A stretch of 64,000 nucleotides of DNA from Nocardia sp. NBC_01327 (GCF_035958815.1 NZ_CP108383.1:5146001-5210000), one strand, 5' to 3'. Shown: positions 46,333 through 55,601, numbered from the stretch's first letter. The notes: generated by a model from the sequence alone, not told the origin. Program-made: numbers and translations.

Positions 46333-46785
46333 ATGAGTTACGTCGACGTGTTCGCGTGGCTACGCGCCGAACACGAACAAATCCGCCCGTACAACGCATC
46401 TCACCAGTTCCTTCTCAACATCCTGGAGAAAATCATGACTGTCCTCGACGACCTCGCTGCCCTGCACACCGACTTCGCCACCGACGCAGCGGCTATCGCT
46501 GCCGGTGTCGCAGCCCTCAATGCCTCGATCGCCGCTCTCGCCGGTGAGCCGGACCCGGCCGCTCTCGCTGCCGGTATCGCCCAGCTGCAGAGCGACGCCG
46601 CCGCGGTCCACACCATCGCTGCCGGTCTGGCGGCCGCCACCGCTTCGAGCGCACCGACTGCCGGTGACGGCTCGTCCGCGCCGTCCGGCGACGCGCCGGC
46701 CGATCCGGCTTCCGCGCCGACCGGTACCGCGGCCGCTGATGTGCAGGTCGCTCCGGCGCCTGAGGATGCCGCGCCGAGTGCCTGA
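46333..46785 (+). CDS. Ala/Pro-rich phage protein, 150 aa
   Basis: ATG 46333 is one base after the previous stop; an alternative start at ATG 46435 (MTVLDDLAALHTDFATDAAA) has the better Shine-Dalgarno (GGAGAA). Contains a helical Ala-rich region and a disordered Ala/Pro/Ser tail. Resembles fibre-like or head-accessory linkers; function not recognised. Confidence 0.5.
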   Translation: MSYVDVFAWLRAEHEQIRPYNASHQFLLNILEKIMTVLDDLAALHTDFATDAAAIAAGVAALNASIAALAGEPDPAALAAGIAQLQSDAAAVHTIAAGLAAATASSAPTAGDGSSAPSGDAPADPASAPTGTAAADVQVAPAPEDAAPSA

Positions 46786-46809
46786 CCTGACTATGCGTCG
46801 GGAGTGACC

Positions 46810-46944
46810 ATGGCAAGCCTCAAGAAGCTGTCCAAGCCCCGGCCGCCCGGACCGTCCACGGCGCCGGGTGCGGCACCGCTCGGAGGGCCCAGGCCGTCCA
46901 CGCTCGGCCCGAATGTCGGTGGCGGTCAACGCGAATCGAAATAG
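46810..46944 (+). CDS. Small Pro/Gly-rich phage protein, 44 aa
   Basis: MASLKKLSKPRPPGPSTAPG..., low complexity, disordered. Good ribosome-binding site (GGGAGTGACC). Possibly a head-associated peptide. Confidence 0.4.
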   Translation: MASLKKLSKPRPPGPSTAPGAAPLGGPRPSTLGPNVGGGQRESK

Positions 46945-46953
46945 CTTTGTCTT

Positions 46954-46970
46954 CGACAACTGAATAGAGG
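46954..46970 (+). promoter_or_regulatory. Late intergenic motif, copy 2, before portal
   Basis: CGACAACTGAATAGAGG, directly followed by GAGGGCGGG and the portal GTG at 46984. One of the closest copies to the consensus. Confidence 0.7.
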
Positions 46971-46983
46971 AGGGCGGGAATAC

Positions 46984-48684
46984 GTGACGAATCCGTTCGA
47001 TCCGACGCCGATCGCCATGTATTCCTCTCCACCTCCAGCAGTGCCTGACGGGCCGTCCACGAAGGGGATGCCTGATTTCGGGCAGCTGTGGCCGCCGCGT
47101 CCCTTCGATATCGCTCAACGCGCTTTTCAGGTGTATGACGCCTGGTATTCGTCGAATGTGCCTGCGCTGGAAATGATCTACATCCAGCAGAACCGGGTGA
47201 GGCAGGGTGCGTTCACCGGTGGGCTGATCGGGCGCATTCAACGCTTCTTCTGGGGCAAACCCAACCTGCAGGACAACCCGCGCCTGCATGTTCCTGTCGC
47301 CGCTGATGTGGCCCGTACCAGCGCTGATCTGCTGTTCGCCGAACCGATGACCGTGACTATCCCCGACGGCGGTGCGAACAACCCGGCGCTGGCCGATGAG
47401 CGCCTGCAAATGGTGTGCGGCGGCGACGACACGGTGGCATTGCTGTTGGAAGCGGCCGAACTGTGCAGTGCTTTCGGTGGTGTGTATCTGCGGTTGTGGT
47501 GGGACTCGGCGATCTCCGACCACGTGATGATCGACAAGGTATCCGCTGATGCCGCAGTGCCCCAATGGAAATACGGGAAACTGTATGCGGTCACCTTCTG
47601 GACGGTGGTGTCCGTCAACAAGGACCGCTACGTACGCCACCTCGAACGCCACGAACCGGGCCGGATCATCCACGCCCTGTACGCCGGTGATGAGGAGGAG
47701 CTCGGCGAACAGATCTCGCTGGCGGACTCTCCCGAAACGGCGTGGGCCGCAGACCTGGTCGACGCCAACGGTGCCATCCCCACCGGCGTCACTACCCTCA
47801 CCGCCGCCTATGTCCCGAACGTGCGCCCGAACCGGTTGTGGCGGCGCATGCTCGGACTGGCCCCGCTGGGCCGTTCGGACTATGACGGGCTCGAGCAGCT
47901 GTTCGACCAACTCGATCTTGCGTATTCGTCGTGGATGCAGGACGTGGAGCAGGGCAAAGCCCGGATCTTCATCGACCGGTCCCTGCTGACGAATGGCGGC
48001 CCCGGCAAGGGTGCCTCGTTCGACTCCGAGCAGTCCGTGTTCGTGGCCGTGAACGGTGGCCTGAAATCCTCGGCCAACGACTCGGGCATGCCGATCCAGG
48101 CCAACCAGTTCAACATTCGCTGGTTGGAGCACAGCCAGACGTGCGCCGAACTGCTGAACACCATCCTGCGTGCGGCCGGGTTGTCGACCGGATCGTTCGC
48201 TGACTCATCTCTCACGGTCGGAGTGCCGACCGCCACCGAGATCAACTCGCGCGACAACCTTTCCGAGCGCACCAGGAACAAGAAGGTCAACTACTGGAAG
48301 GCCGCGTTAGGTCCGTTGACGCAGACGGCGATGGAGTTGGATGCCATGGTCTTCCAGACCGGTGTCGTCCTGACCCAGGCCCCGCACATCCAGTTCCCGA
48401 CGCGCACGATGCAGGCACCGGCGGAGCTGGCCCAAACGTTGGCCGCGTTGCGCGCCGCACGGGTGATCTCGCTGAAGCAGTCGGTGATCAAGCAGAACCC
48501 GAACTGGTCCGATCAGGAAATCGATGACGAGATCGCCGCCATCGAAAAGGAATTCGCCGCTCAACCCGTCGTGGATGACCCGGACGAACCTCCCGCCGAA
48601 CCAGACACAGACCCGGAGCAGGAGAACACCTCGAGCGGCGACGCGGAGGACGACGCCGATCTCCAGAGCGCCGCCGCCAAGTAA
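46984..48684 (+). CDS. Portal protein, SPP1 gp6-like
   Basis: 566 residues from GTG 46984, SD GAGGAGGG upstream. SPP1-type portal landmarks: early RPFDIAQRAFQVYDAWYSSN, NPRLHVPVAADVARTSADLL, central GLEQLFDQLDLAYSSWMQDV, and STGSFADSS...SRDNLSERTRNKKVNYWK. The last ~55 residues are acidic and disordered. Forms the dodecameric ring through which TerL packs DNA. Stop overlaps the next ATG (TAATG). Confidence 0.9.
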   Translation: MTNPFDPTPIAMYSSPPPAVPDGPSTKGMPDFGQLWPPRPFDIAQRAFQVYDAWYSSNVPALEMIYIQQNRVRQGAFTGGLIGRIQRFFWGKPNLQDNPRLHVPVAADVARTSADLLFAEPMTVTIPDGGANNPALADERLQMVCGGDDTVALLLEAAELCSAFGGVYLRLWWDSAISDHVMIDKVSADAAVPQWKYGKLYAVTFWTVVSVNKDRYVRHLERHEPGRIIHALYAGDEEELGEQISLADSPETAWAADLVDANGAIPTGVTTLTAAYVPNVRPNRLWRRMLGLAPLGRSDYDGLEQLFDQLDLAYSSWMQDVEQGKARIFIDRSLLTNGGPGKGASFDSEQSVFVAVNGGLKSSANDSGMPIQANQFNIRWLEHSQTCAELLNTILRAAGLSTGSFADSSLTVGVPTATEINSRDNLSERTRNKKVNYWKAALGPLTQTAMELDAMVFQTGVVLTQAPHIQFPTRTMQAPAELAQTLAALRAARVISLKQSVIKQNPNWSDQEIDDEIAAIEKEFAAQPVVDDPDEPPAEPDTDPEQENTSSGDAEDDADLQSAAAK

Positions 48685-49736
48685 TGCCGATCTCCTGGGA
48701 CCGCATCAAGCACGCCCACGAATCGACCAAGCAGACCGCGGCCGACCTCGAACAGCAACTCATCGCGAACGCCGCCAGCGCGGTGAAGGGCGCGGAGAAG
48801 GACTTGTCCGGCACATCGTGGTGGCGGCTGGCGAGTGTGCGCCGGCGCTCGCGGGCACTTATCGGGACTCTCGTCTCCCGGGCTGTGGCCACCGCCCGCA
48901 CCGCGGTGTCGTCGGCAACCAACACCGGTCGGGCGGAAGCGGAGAAGGATTTACGAGCCCGGTACGTACCGGTCACCGCCACCGACACCGGCCCGATCGC
49001 TGCCGCGGCCGAACGCGAAGTGGCCGACAAGATCACCGCGACAGCACCGGTCGCGATCCGCTCCAGTGACCGCCTGTACTCGGACGCCCTGTCGGCGATC
49101 ATCGCCCAGCCCGCCCAGTCCACCGCGCACCGGCTACGGGTCGCGCAAGGGGTGCTGGATCGGCTCAGTGAAGCCGGGATCACCGGGTTCATCGACAAGG
49201 CGAACCGGAACTGGAACATCGTCAGCTACGTCGAAATGTGCACCAAAACCATTGCCGCCAACGCTGCACTCGATGCACACGTGCACACCCTGTCAGCTCA
49301 CGGGCAGCACCTGGCGGTCATCGATGGTGCCGTGGACTGCTGCCCGGTGTGCGCACCCTGGCACGGGCAACTGGTGACCATCGACGACAGCGCCGCACCC
49401 GCCGGGGTGCAAGTGGCGGGCACCTTGGATGACGCGCGCGCCGCGGGGGTGTGGCATCCGGGCTGCCGGTGCAGTGTCGAGTCCTGGGATGTCGGTGACC
49501 CGCTCCCGGATATCCCCGAACCGGATCCGCGGCTGTATGCCGACCGTCAACGACTGCGCCTGCTCGAGCGTCGTGTGCGGGCTGGCAAACGAGTGCTCGC
49601 CGCAGCGATGACCCCGGAAGCCGAGACAGGCGCCCGGCAACGAATCCGCGCTCATCAGGCCGAAATTCGCGCGCACATCACCGCGACCGGTGTGAAACGT
49701 CAGCGCCGCCGCGAGCAGATCGGGCGCGCGCTCTAA
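48684..49736 (+). CDS. Phage minor capsid protein (Phage_min_cap2 / MuF-like)
   Basis: 350 residues. The C-terminal signature CCPVCAPWHGQLV... and GVWHPGCRCSVESW is typical of the minor head proteins of the MuF/SPP1 gp7 class. N-terminal ~200 residues are helical. Incorporated in the procapsid near the portal and ejected or involved in DNA entry. No toxin fusion is present at the C-terminus (common in MuF proteins). Confidence 0.85.
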   Translation: MPISWDRIKHAHESTKQTAADLEQQLIANAASAVKGAEKDLSGTSWWRLASVRRRSRALIGTLVSRAVATARTAVSSATNTGRAEAEKDLRARYVPVTATDTGPIAAAAEREVADKITATAPVAIRSSDRLYSDALSAIIAQPAQSTAHRLRVAQGVLDRLSEAGITGFIDKANRNWNIVSYVEMCTKTIAANAALDAHVHTLSAHGQHLAVIDGAVDCCPVCAPWHGQLVTIDDSAAPAGVQVAGTLDDARAAGVWHPGCRCSVESWDVGDPLPDIPEPDPRLYADRQRLRLLERRVRAGKRVLAAAMTPEAETGARQRIRAHQAEIRAHITATGVKRQRRREQIGRAL

Positions 49737-49855
49737 CGCCTCCCAGTTTTCCGTCACCGCCGGCCTGGTGCCGACGGGACGGGTTGCCAGAAACCTGAGA
49801 CCTGGTGTCTCCGGTCAGCACATCCGAGGCGGCCAGGTGCCGCGAGGAGAACATT

Positions 49856-50656
49856 ATGACCAACCCCGTCGAACAGCCCACCCCCGCAGCCGATCCCGCC
49901 CCGGCGCCCCCGACGCAGGTGGACCTGTCCAGCATTGCGACACCGCCCCTGTTCCCACAGGAACCCGTTGTCGCGCCCGTCGCGCCCGTTGCTGACGTGG
50001 CAGATGATGCACCCCCGGCATGGCGCAAGCACATCGAAGACCTCCGCAAGGAGAACGCCACCGCCCGCGCCACGTCCGACGCCAAAGCCGAGCAGGCCGC
50101 CCAGGTGGCAGCCGACAAGGCGAAGGCGGAGATCCTCGGCATTTTCAAGAAGGCGATCGACCCGGACTCCGACGTCGCGAACCTCACGCCCGAGCAGCTC
50201 GTCGAACAGGCCCAAGCCAAGACCGCGCAGGCCGAAGCCGACGCCGAAGCGAAGATCGCTGCGGCCGAAGCACGCGCCACCGCCCACGAAGCGAAGGCCC
50301 GCGCCACCGATGTGGCTTTGGCCGTGCATCGCCGTGCCGGTGACGGGGTGGACAGCGACGCGCTGCTGGACTCCAGCAGCTTCGCTACCCGCATGGGTGC
50401 GCTCGATCCGACGGCCCCCGATTTCACGTCCCAGGTGGACACCGAAATCGCGTCGTTTCTCGACGCCAATCCCGGCAGGTACCGCAAAGCGACCGGTTTG
50501 GTGAACACGGTCCCACGCTCGGGCGGCAGTTTCGAGGCGGGCAACGCCCAGCAGCCGGCAGGCGAACCGACCGTGGAGTCCCTGCTCAAGCAGGTACAGG
50601 ACGGTCGCGGCCCCGGTCGAGCGTCACGCGGATTCCGCAATGGCGGCTCCGCATAA
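49856..50656 (+). CDS. Capsid scaffolding protein
   Basis: 266 residues from ATG 49856. Pro/Ala-rich start (about 1-50), then a long helical coiled region (LRKENATARATSDAKAEQAA...) and a Gly-rich basic tail (GRGPGRASRGFRNGG), just upstream of the capsid gene. This layout is that of phage scaffold proteins, which guide capsid assembly and then leave or are degraded. Confidence 0.75.
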   Translation: MTNPVEQPTPAADPAPAPPTQVDLSSIATPPLFPQEPVVAPVAPVADVADDAPPAWRKHIEDLRKENATARATSDAKAEQAAQVAADKAKAEILGIFKKAIDPDSDVANLTPEQLVEQAQAKTAQAEADAEAKIAAAEARATAHEAKARATDVALAVHRRAGDGVDSDALLDSSSFATRMGALDPTAPDFTSQVDTEIASFLDANPGRYRKATGLVNTVPRSGGSFEAGNAQQPAGEPTVESLLKQVQDGRGPGRASRGFRNGGSA

Positions 50657-50694
50657 CCGGTAATCGGCCGCACTTCATACGGGTGCGGCGACCC

Positions 50695-50713
50695 ACAGAC
50701 AATTGAATAGAGG
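50695..50713 (+). promoter_or_regulatory. Late intergenic motif, copy 3, before capsid gene
   Basis: ACAGACAATTGAATAGAGG, 6 bases before the capsid GTG at 50720. GAGG acts as the Shine-Dalgarno. Confidence 0.7.
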
Positions 50714-50719
50714 CCCAGG

Positions 50720-51640
50720 GTGAGCAATACCCTTCTGACTCCGTCGCTGATCGCGAAGCAGGCGTTGGCGACGCTGTACAACAACCTGATCATGCGGCAG
50801 CTCGTGTACACCGACATCAGCTCGGAGTGGACGGCGCAGAAGCCGGGCAACACGATCATGATCCGCAAGCCGGCCGTTTTCACCCCGCAGCGGTTCATTC
50901 CGAATACGAACGGCATCGTCGTCCAGTCCGCGGTGGAAGGTTCGGTCGCGGTCACCCTGGACAACCATTGGGATATTTCGTTCGGGATCACGTCGCAGGA
51001 GTTGACCACCACGGTCGTCGACTTCAACAACCAGTTCCTGGCTCCGGCGATGATGGGGTTGGCCGAGCAGATCGACCAGTCCATTCTGTCGCTGCGGTCG
51101 AACATCACCCAGACCGTCGGTACCAACTCCGGCTACCTGTGGAGCGCTCCCGGTGCTCTGATCGACGCCGGTCGCGTCCTGAAGTTGGCGAAGGTCCCCG
51201 CGGCCGGCCGTTCGGTCGTGGTCGGCCCGACGACCGAGGCCAACTGGTTGAACTCCAACCTCCTGACCACCGTCCTGAACAGCGGTAACACTGACGCGCT
51301 GCGTGAAGCGTCGCTGGGCAACCGTCTCTACGGGTTCGCCCCGTACCAGACCCAGAACGTGGGCCAGGCACCTTCCGACACCCAGGCCGGTCTGCCCAGC
51401 ACCGAAATCAGCGTCGCCTTCCATGAGACGGCGTTCGCCTTTGCCAGCGCGCCCCTGGAACTGCCGGCCGGTGCTATCGCCGCGAGTGTCGAGTCCTACG
51501 ACGGCATCTCGATGCGTGTGGTGTTCGCCTACGACCAGGACGAGAAGACGATGGTGTGCTCCGTCGACACCCTGTACGGCGTCACCACCCTCGACGCGTC
51601 GCGTGCATGCCTGATCCAGGGCGCGCTCACCTCTTCGTAA
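50720..51640 (+). CDS. Major capsid protein, P22 coat-like HK97 fold
   Basis: 306 residues from GTG 50720. MSNTLLTPSLIAKQALATLY... then TAQKPGNTIMIRKPAVFTP, GIVVQSAVEGSVAVTLDNHW, ISFGITSQELTTTVVDF, and RVVFAYDQDEKTMVCSVDTL. This is the P22 gp5-like branch of HK97-fold coat proteins as found in many actinophages. A 300-residue protein is compatible with a T=7 shell. Preceded by the conserved intergenic motif. Confidence 0.88.
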   Translation: MSNTLLTPSLIAKQALATLYNNLIMRQLVYTDISSEWTAQKPGNTIMIRKPAVFTPQRFIPNTNGIVVQSAVEGSVAVTLDNHWDISFGITSQELTTTVVDFNNQFLAPAMMGLAEQIDQSILSLRSNITQTVGTNSGYLWSAPGALIDAGRVLKLAKVPAAGRSVVVGPTTEANWLNSNLLTTVLNSGNTDALREASLGNRLYGFAPYQTQNVGQAPSDTQAGLPSTEISVAFHETAFAFASAPLELPAGAIAASVESYDGISMRVVFAYDQDEKTMVCSVDTLYGVTTLDASRACLIQGALTSS

Positions 51641-51652
51641 GGAGTCAGCCGA

Positions 51653-51913
51653 ATGGCGAAATATCAGCATGTCAACAGCGGTCAGGTCGTGGAGGTCCTT
51701 CCCGGGGCCGAGCACGAGCATTGGACCCCTGACCATCAGGGCCACGACCCGCAGTTCGCCCGCGACCACCCGAAAATGTGGCAGCCGAAGCCGTGGTGGG
51801 CGTGGGATCAGTGGACCCCCGTCCACGACAACACCCCCGTCACCCCGCCCGTGCAGGACGCGGATGTGCCACCGGTGCAGGACGCGGACACGAAAGTGAA
51901 GACAACCAAGTAG
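51653..51913 (+). CDS. Small head protein, 86 aa
   Basis: MAKYQHVNSGQVVEVLPGAE..., then a disordered Pro-rich tail with a tandem repeat PPVQDADVPPVQDAD. Located between capsid and connector genes. Possibly a capsid decoration or scaffold-like peptide; unknown. Confidence 0.5.
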   Translation: MAKYQHVNSGQVVEVLPGAEHEHWTPDHQGHDPQFARDHPKMWQPKPWWAWDQWTPVHDNTPVTPPVQDADVPPVQDADTKVKTTK

Positions 51914-51928
51914 GACGGCGGTGGATTC

Positions 51929-52435
51929 GTGTCCTACCCCTATCCCACGGGGATGCTCGTCTACGCCCAAGTCTCCGACCTCACCACGATGTCGGCGACG
52001 ACCGGCATCCAGTGGATGAGCGTCGCCCCCGCGAATGCGGGCGCGCTGATCCGGCGGGCCAGCAACCTGGTCACCGAAGCCACCGAACAGGACACGTACT
52101 ACACGTATCCGATACCAGCCGCACAGACCGCACCGTCGTCCGCGCCCTGCGGGACGACCGCCGGGATGCCGGTGCTGCCGTATCAGGCGCAAGCGTTCGT
52201 GGATGCGGTGTGTCAGCAGGTCGTGGAGTGGTCCACGGCCGCTGTCAACCCGGATGCCGGTTTGGTGGGGCAGCCGGAAGTGATCGGCCAACAGTCGGTT
52301 CCCGGCGGGGCGGTCACGTATATCGCCGAGCAAACCCAGCAGTGGCAAAAGGATTCCGTCGAATGCCTGTGTAGTGCGTCGCTGCGGATCCTGCGGCTGG
52401 CCGGTCTAGCCGTCAACCGCCCGTACACCTTGTGA
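51929..52435 (+). CDS. Head-tail connector protein
   Basis: 168 residues from GTG 51929. YAQVSDLTTMSATTGIQW...GALIRRASNLVTEATEQDTY fits the helical gp6/gp15-like connector that docks onto the portal ring, and it sits exactly where that gene lies in lambda-like order. Confidence 0.7.
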   Translation: MSYPYPTGMLVYAQVSDLTTMSATTGIQWMSVAPANAGALIRRASNLVTEATEQDTYYTYPIPAAQTAPSSAPCGTTAGMPVLPYQAQAFVDAVCQQVVEWSTAAVNPDAGLVGQPEVIGQQSVPGGAVTYIAEQTQQWQKDSVECLCSASLRILRLAGLAVNRPYTL

Positions 52436-52487
52436 CACCGCATTCCTCGCGGTATTCACCCTCCCCTCGCAAGAAAGAAGTCTCGCC

Positions 52488-52667
52488 ATGGGCATGACCG
52501 CTATCCCCGCCCCGAACGTCGATGCCCGCCCGGTCACTTCGGTGGCCGCCGCGACCATCAATACCCGTCCGGCCGACGACACCTTGTCGAAGTCTTACGA
52601 CTCCGATGCGGTGCCATCCCCGTCGGCGCCGGCAGTGTCGATCGTCGGCACCGACGGCTCCATGTGA
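52488..52667 (+). CDS. Small phage protein, 59 aa
   Basis: MGMTAIPAPNVDARPVTSVA..., Pro/Ala-rich and disordered. AAGAAAG Shine-Dalgarno. Unknown role within the neck-gene block. Confidence 0.4.
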   Translation: MGMTAIPAPNVDARPVTSVAAATINTRPADDTLSKSYDSDAVPSPSAPAVSIVGTDGSM

Positions 52668-52670
52668 GCA

Positions 52671-52720
52671 CTGTGCACGCCTGCTAGGGGTGTCTCGTTC
52701 CCGCTCCTAGCAGGGCACAG
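52671..52720. terminator. Long intergenic hairpin
   Basis: ctgtgc...cctgctagg pairs with cctagcagg...gcacag (52671-52688 with 52706-52720), the inner 9 bp being perfect. No T-tract follows, so partial termination, RNA processing or mRNA stability in the tail operon is possible. Confidence 0.6.
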
Positions 52721-52746
52721 GCCCCGACCTTCGATGTGAGGCGGCC

Positions 52747-53094
52747 ATGACGACAACCTCACTGGCGCTGGAGTTCCCGGCCGGCTCCATGCTTGCGGTG
52801 GTGCGCGCCCCGACCTACGACCCTTTCGGTGATGGTGAGCGGGTCCTCGACCATGAGATCGGCCCGTGTGACATCCCGTATATGGCTTCTCGGCCGGTGC
52901 GCGGCGCCGCTGACAGCCGGGCACACGCCTACGTCGATATTCGTGCCCCCGCCACTTCCGATGTCCTCAAATCCGATTGGCTGCAGTTGCCCAACGGGCT
53001 GTGGGTCAAGGTGACCTCGATCCCGAACACCCCGCGCAATCCCTTCACGGGCTGGAGCCCTTTCACGCATTTCCAGGTCGAGAGGGTGAGCTGA
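52747..53094 (+). CDS. Head closure/stopper protein
   Basis: 115 residues, beta-rich (MTTTSLALEFPAGSMLAVVR..., DVLKSDWLQLPNGLWVKVTS). Position between connector and neck genes and size suggest the stopper/head-closure component (gp16-like). Stop overlaps the next ATG (TGATG). Confidence 0.6.
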   Translation: MTTTSLALEFPAGSMLAVVRAPTYDPFGDGERVLDHEIGPCDIPYMASRPVRGAADSRAHAYVDIRAPATSDVLKSDWLQLPNGLWVKVTSIPNTPRNPFTGWSPFTHFQVERVS

Positions 53095-53402
53095 TGCGTT
53101 ACGACCCCGCTGGAAACGATTTCAGGGAAGTACCGCGCACTTCCGAGCATGTGCGCACCATCCTGCGTCGCAAAGCCCGAGCGGGAGCGGACTATTGGCG
53201 GTCACATTCGGTGGTCGATACCGGGTACAACGCCGCCCATGTGGAGGTGCTGGACGGGTCCAGCGGCTCCGGGGAGTTGCAGGCGATCATCTACTGCTCC
53301 GGCTACTACGCGAAATGGCGTGAAATCGGCAGCAGCAGAGCCGGTCCGCGCGCACCGGAATGGGTTCTGCGCCGGTCGATTCCGACGATCGAGAAGTCGT
53401 GA
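53094..53402 (+). CDS. Tail neck protein (HK97 gp10-like)
   Basis: 102 residues. MRYDPAGNDFREVPRTSEHV... then RKARAGADYWRSHSVVDTGY and YYAKWREIGSSRAGPRAPEW, resembling HK97 gp10-type neck proteins that join tail to head. Stop overlaps the next GTG. Confidence 0.65.
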   Translation: MRYDPAGNDFREVPRTSEHVRTILRRKARAGADYWRSHSVVDTGYNAAHVEVLDGSSGSGELQAIIYCSGYYAKWREIGSSRAGPRAPEWVLRRSIPTIEKS

Positions 53403-53947
53403 ACGCCGCGTTTTCCGGGACCGGGACCCTCACCAACGGCACCGCGGCCTGGTTCTCCGGCGAGGGTTCCCTCGCTGACGACACCGTCTACCTGAGTGCT
53501 CCCGCTGCCGGGGCCGGTGCGCTCACTGTGGTGACCGGGGAGCCGTATCCGGAGCCGGGGGAGTTCCCCGACTTCGAACGGGTCCTGGTCGACCTGCTCA
53601 CCCCGATCACCTACACCTGCCAGGTCCTGCCGCCTTCGGATGACTTGTTGCAGGCGGCGCTGCCTTTGCTGTTGGTGCGCCGCGATGGCGGCGGCCTGGA
53701 CTTCAACGCTGTCACCGACACCGCGAACATGCGGGTGGTCGCGTTGTCGCACAAGCGTTCCGATTCGTGGCGTTTGGCGCGGCAAGTGCGTGAGGCGGTC
53801 CTGGCCTGCCCGGGCACCGGCAATGCCGGTGTGCTGGTGGATTGGTGCGAGGAGATCACCGGGCAACTCGAGATCGGTGACCTCGACCCCTTGAACAGGT
53901 CCGTCGAGGTGGCATTCCGGATGATGGCACGCCGCCAATTCCCTTAG
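53399..53947 (+). CDS. Tail terminator protein
   Basis: 182 residues from GTG 53399. N-terminal Gly/Ser/Thr-rich tail tip-like stretch, then a folded part FERVLVDLLTPITYTCQV... WRLARQVREAVLACPGTG typical of the gpU/tail-completion family that caps the tail tube. Order (terminator then tube) fits. Confidence 0.7.
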   Translation: MNAAFSGTGTLTNGTAAWFSGEGSLADDTVYLSAPAAGAGALTVVTGEPYPEPGEFPDFERVLVDLLTPITYTCQVLPPSDDLLQAALPLLLVRRDGGGLDFNAVTDTANMRVVALSHKRSDSWRLARQVREAVLACPGTGNAGVLVDWCEEITGQLEIGDLDPLNRSVEVAFRMMARRQFP

Positions 53948-53961
53948 CACACAACTGAATC

Positions 53962-53979
53962 CACACAATCGAATAGAGG
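53962..53979 (+). promoter_or_regulatory. Late intergenic motif, copy 4 (with upstream half copy)
   Basis: CACACAATCGAATAGAGG, plus a preceding half copy CACACAACTGAAT (53948-53960). GAGG is 6 bases before the tail-tube ATG 53986. Confidence 0.7.
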
Positions 53980-53985
53980 CATCGC

Positions 53986-54903
53986 ATGACTGCGACCACC
54001 CTGACCGCGTTGAAGGCCGCCAAGACGAGCCTGCTGCTCAAGCCCCTCGACGCCGCAGTGTTCCTGGCCCCCTGGTACACGGCAGCACCCACGGCGTTCA
54101 CCGACTCGAGTTCCGCACTGCAGCCGCTACCGGCGCCTTTCCAGTCCGTGGGGTTCATCGACAAGAAGACCGGTATCGCGTTCGCCCGCAATATCACCGA
54201 CGACCCGATCGAGTCCTACGGTGAGCTGGAACCGACCCGCGACGATGTGACCAGCGATATCACCACGATCGAGTTCGAACCGCAGGAAACCCGGCTCGCG
54301 ACCCTGCAGCTGACCAACAACGCCAATCTGTCTGCGGCACTGGCCAACGGCGCGTCCGGTGAGTTCTTCTTCGCTCAGCCGCTGTACCCGCAGATCCAGT
54401 ACTACTCGTGCATCATCATCGGCAAGGACGGCAACGACGCCGCCCCGATCTACGTGTACAAGGTGATGCCGAAGGTCGCGGTCACCAAATACGGTGGCGA
54501 GCAGTGGACCCCGACCACCACACTGAGCCAGAAGCTCACCCTGACCTGCTTCAAGGACGACAGCGCCGGATATGCCGTAGCGCACGGATTCGCGGGGCTG
54601 GGCTGGAAGAACCTGCTCGTGTCGACCGGTATCGGGTACACGGTCACCTCGATCACCGTCACCCCGGCCACCGCGAGCCTGGTGCATTCACCGGCCGGCA
54701 CCCAGCAGCTGGCCGTGACCGATCAGCTCGGTGGCACGCTCACCACCGGTGTCACCTACGTCTCCGGGACTCCCGGAAACGCCACCGTGAGCGGGTCGGG
54801 TCTGGTCACCGCCGTCGCGGCCGGTTCGACCGTTGTCACCGCGACGTTCACCCCCGCCGGTGGTTCGCCGGTCACCTCGACCTGCACGGTCACCGTCACC
54901 TAG
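53986..54903 (+). CDS. Major tail tube protein with C-terminal Ig-like (BIG2) domain
   Basis: 305 residues. N-terminal ~215: tail tube (TALKAAKTSLLLKPLDAAVF... FEPQETRLATLQLTN). C-terminal ~90: a bacterial immunoglobulin-like group 2 domain (ITVTPATASLVHSPAGTQQL, GVTYVSGTPGNATVSGSGLV, GSTVVTATFTPAG). Ig domains on tails decorate the outside and often bind carbohydrate on the cell surface. Tail of the siphovirus type is implied by the tape-measure gene. Confidence 0.88.
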   Translation: MTATTLTALKAAKTSLLLKPLDAAVFLAPWYTAAPTAFTDSSSALQPLPAPFQSVGFIDKKTGIAFARNITDDPIESYGELEPTRDDVTSDITTIEFEPQETRLATLQLTNNANLSAALANGASGEFFFAQPLYPQIQYYSCIIIGKDGNDAAPIYVYKVMPKVAVTKYGGEQWTPTTTLSQKLTLTCFKDDSAGYAVAHGFAGLGWKNLLVSTGIGYTVTSITVTPATASLVHSPAGTQQLAVTDQLGGTLTTGVTYVSGTPGNATVSGSGLVTAVAAGSTVVTATFTPAGGSPVTSTCTVTVT

Positions 54904-54986
54904 GAAGTTCGTGGGCGGTGCGGGTGTGTGTCTCCGGTCGCGCCCGCCCGCTCACGGCTCAACCACCGGAGAAGAGCGGAAAAATC

Positions 54987-55217
54987 ATGTCGATCCCGAC
55001 CGAATACCCGGTCACGATGCTCGCTACCGACGGCCGCGAATACGAGGCGGCCAACGCGTCCGCCTACGTGACCGCGGTCTACGAGCTCGGCCACAGCCGC
55101 AAACCTGCTCCCGTACCTGCGGCTCCCGCGCCCGCGCCCGCGCCGGCGTTCACGGCTGCGGCAGTCGTGAAGCCCGAAGTCCCCAAGCCCGCAGAAATCC
55201 CGAAGTCCCTCACCTAG
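54987..55217 (+). CDS. Small phage protein, 76 aa
   Basis: ATG 54987 preceded by GGAGAAGAGCGG. First ~40 residues folded (MSIPTEYPVTMLATDGREYE...), then Ala/Pro repeats (PAPVPAAPAPAPAPA). Located between tail tube and tail chaperone; role unknown. Confidence 0.5.
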   Translation: MSIPTEYPVTMLATDGREYEAANASAYVTAVYELGHSRKPAPVPAAPAPAPAPAFTAAAVVKPEVPKPAEIPKSLT

Positions 55218-55265
55218 GAGTGGGCGGCGCGCTGCGCATTCCACTCACCCTCAACCGGAGAATCC

Positions 55266-55601
55266 ATGCCCCCACGTAAGAAGACCGACGAAGTATCCGA
55301 AGTGCCACAGGGGCGTTTCTACGACCTGCAGCAGGAACTCGCGGGCAAGCGGCGCGGCCCGTACCGGCTCACCGCCGACATCGAGATCTCGATGCCCACT
55401 CGCGGGCAAATCAGACGGATCTCGCAAACCGACGACTATGACGAACAGTTGGCGATCCTGCTCGGGGGCCATGTCGCCGCTGTCGAAGAGCTGTACGAGG
55501 ACCGGCCGCTCGATGAATGGGCGGCGTTCCAGACCGACCTGCGCGCGCACTTCTTCGGCCAGGGCGCCGCGGAGCTGCCGGGGGGATCGGAGGGCTCGTA
55601 G
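55266..55601 (+). CDS. Tail assembly chaperone (gpG-like)
   Basis: 111 residues in frame 0, ending at TAG 55601. MPPRKKTDEVSEVPQGRFYD... with a helical middle. Its 3' end holds the slippery heptamer GGGGGGA at 55580-55586 (codons CCG GGG GGA), where a share of ribosomes shifts to make the longer protein below. Confidence 0.82.
   Translation: MPPRKKTDEVSEVPQGRFYDLQQELAGKRRGPYRLTADIEISMPTRGQIRRISQTDDYDEQLAILLGGHVAAVEELYEDRPLDEWAAFQTDLRAHFFGQGAAELPGGSEGS

Noticed and set aside
48684..49736. Polymorphic toxin domain on the MuF-like protein
   Set aside because: The C-terminus after the Cys/His signature is a short charged helix, with no toxin-sized extension.
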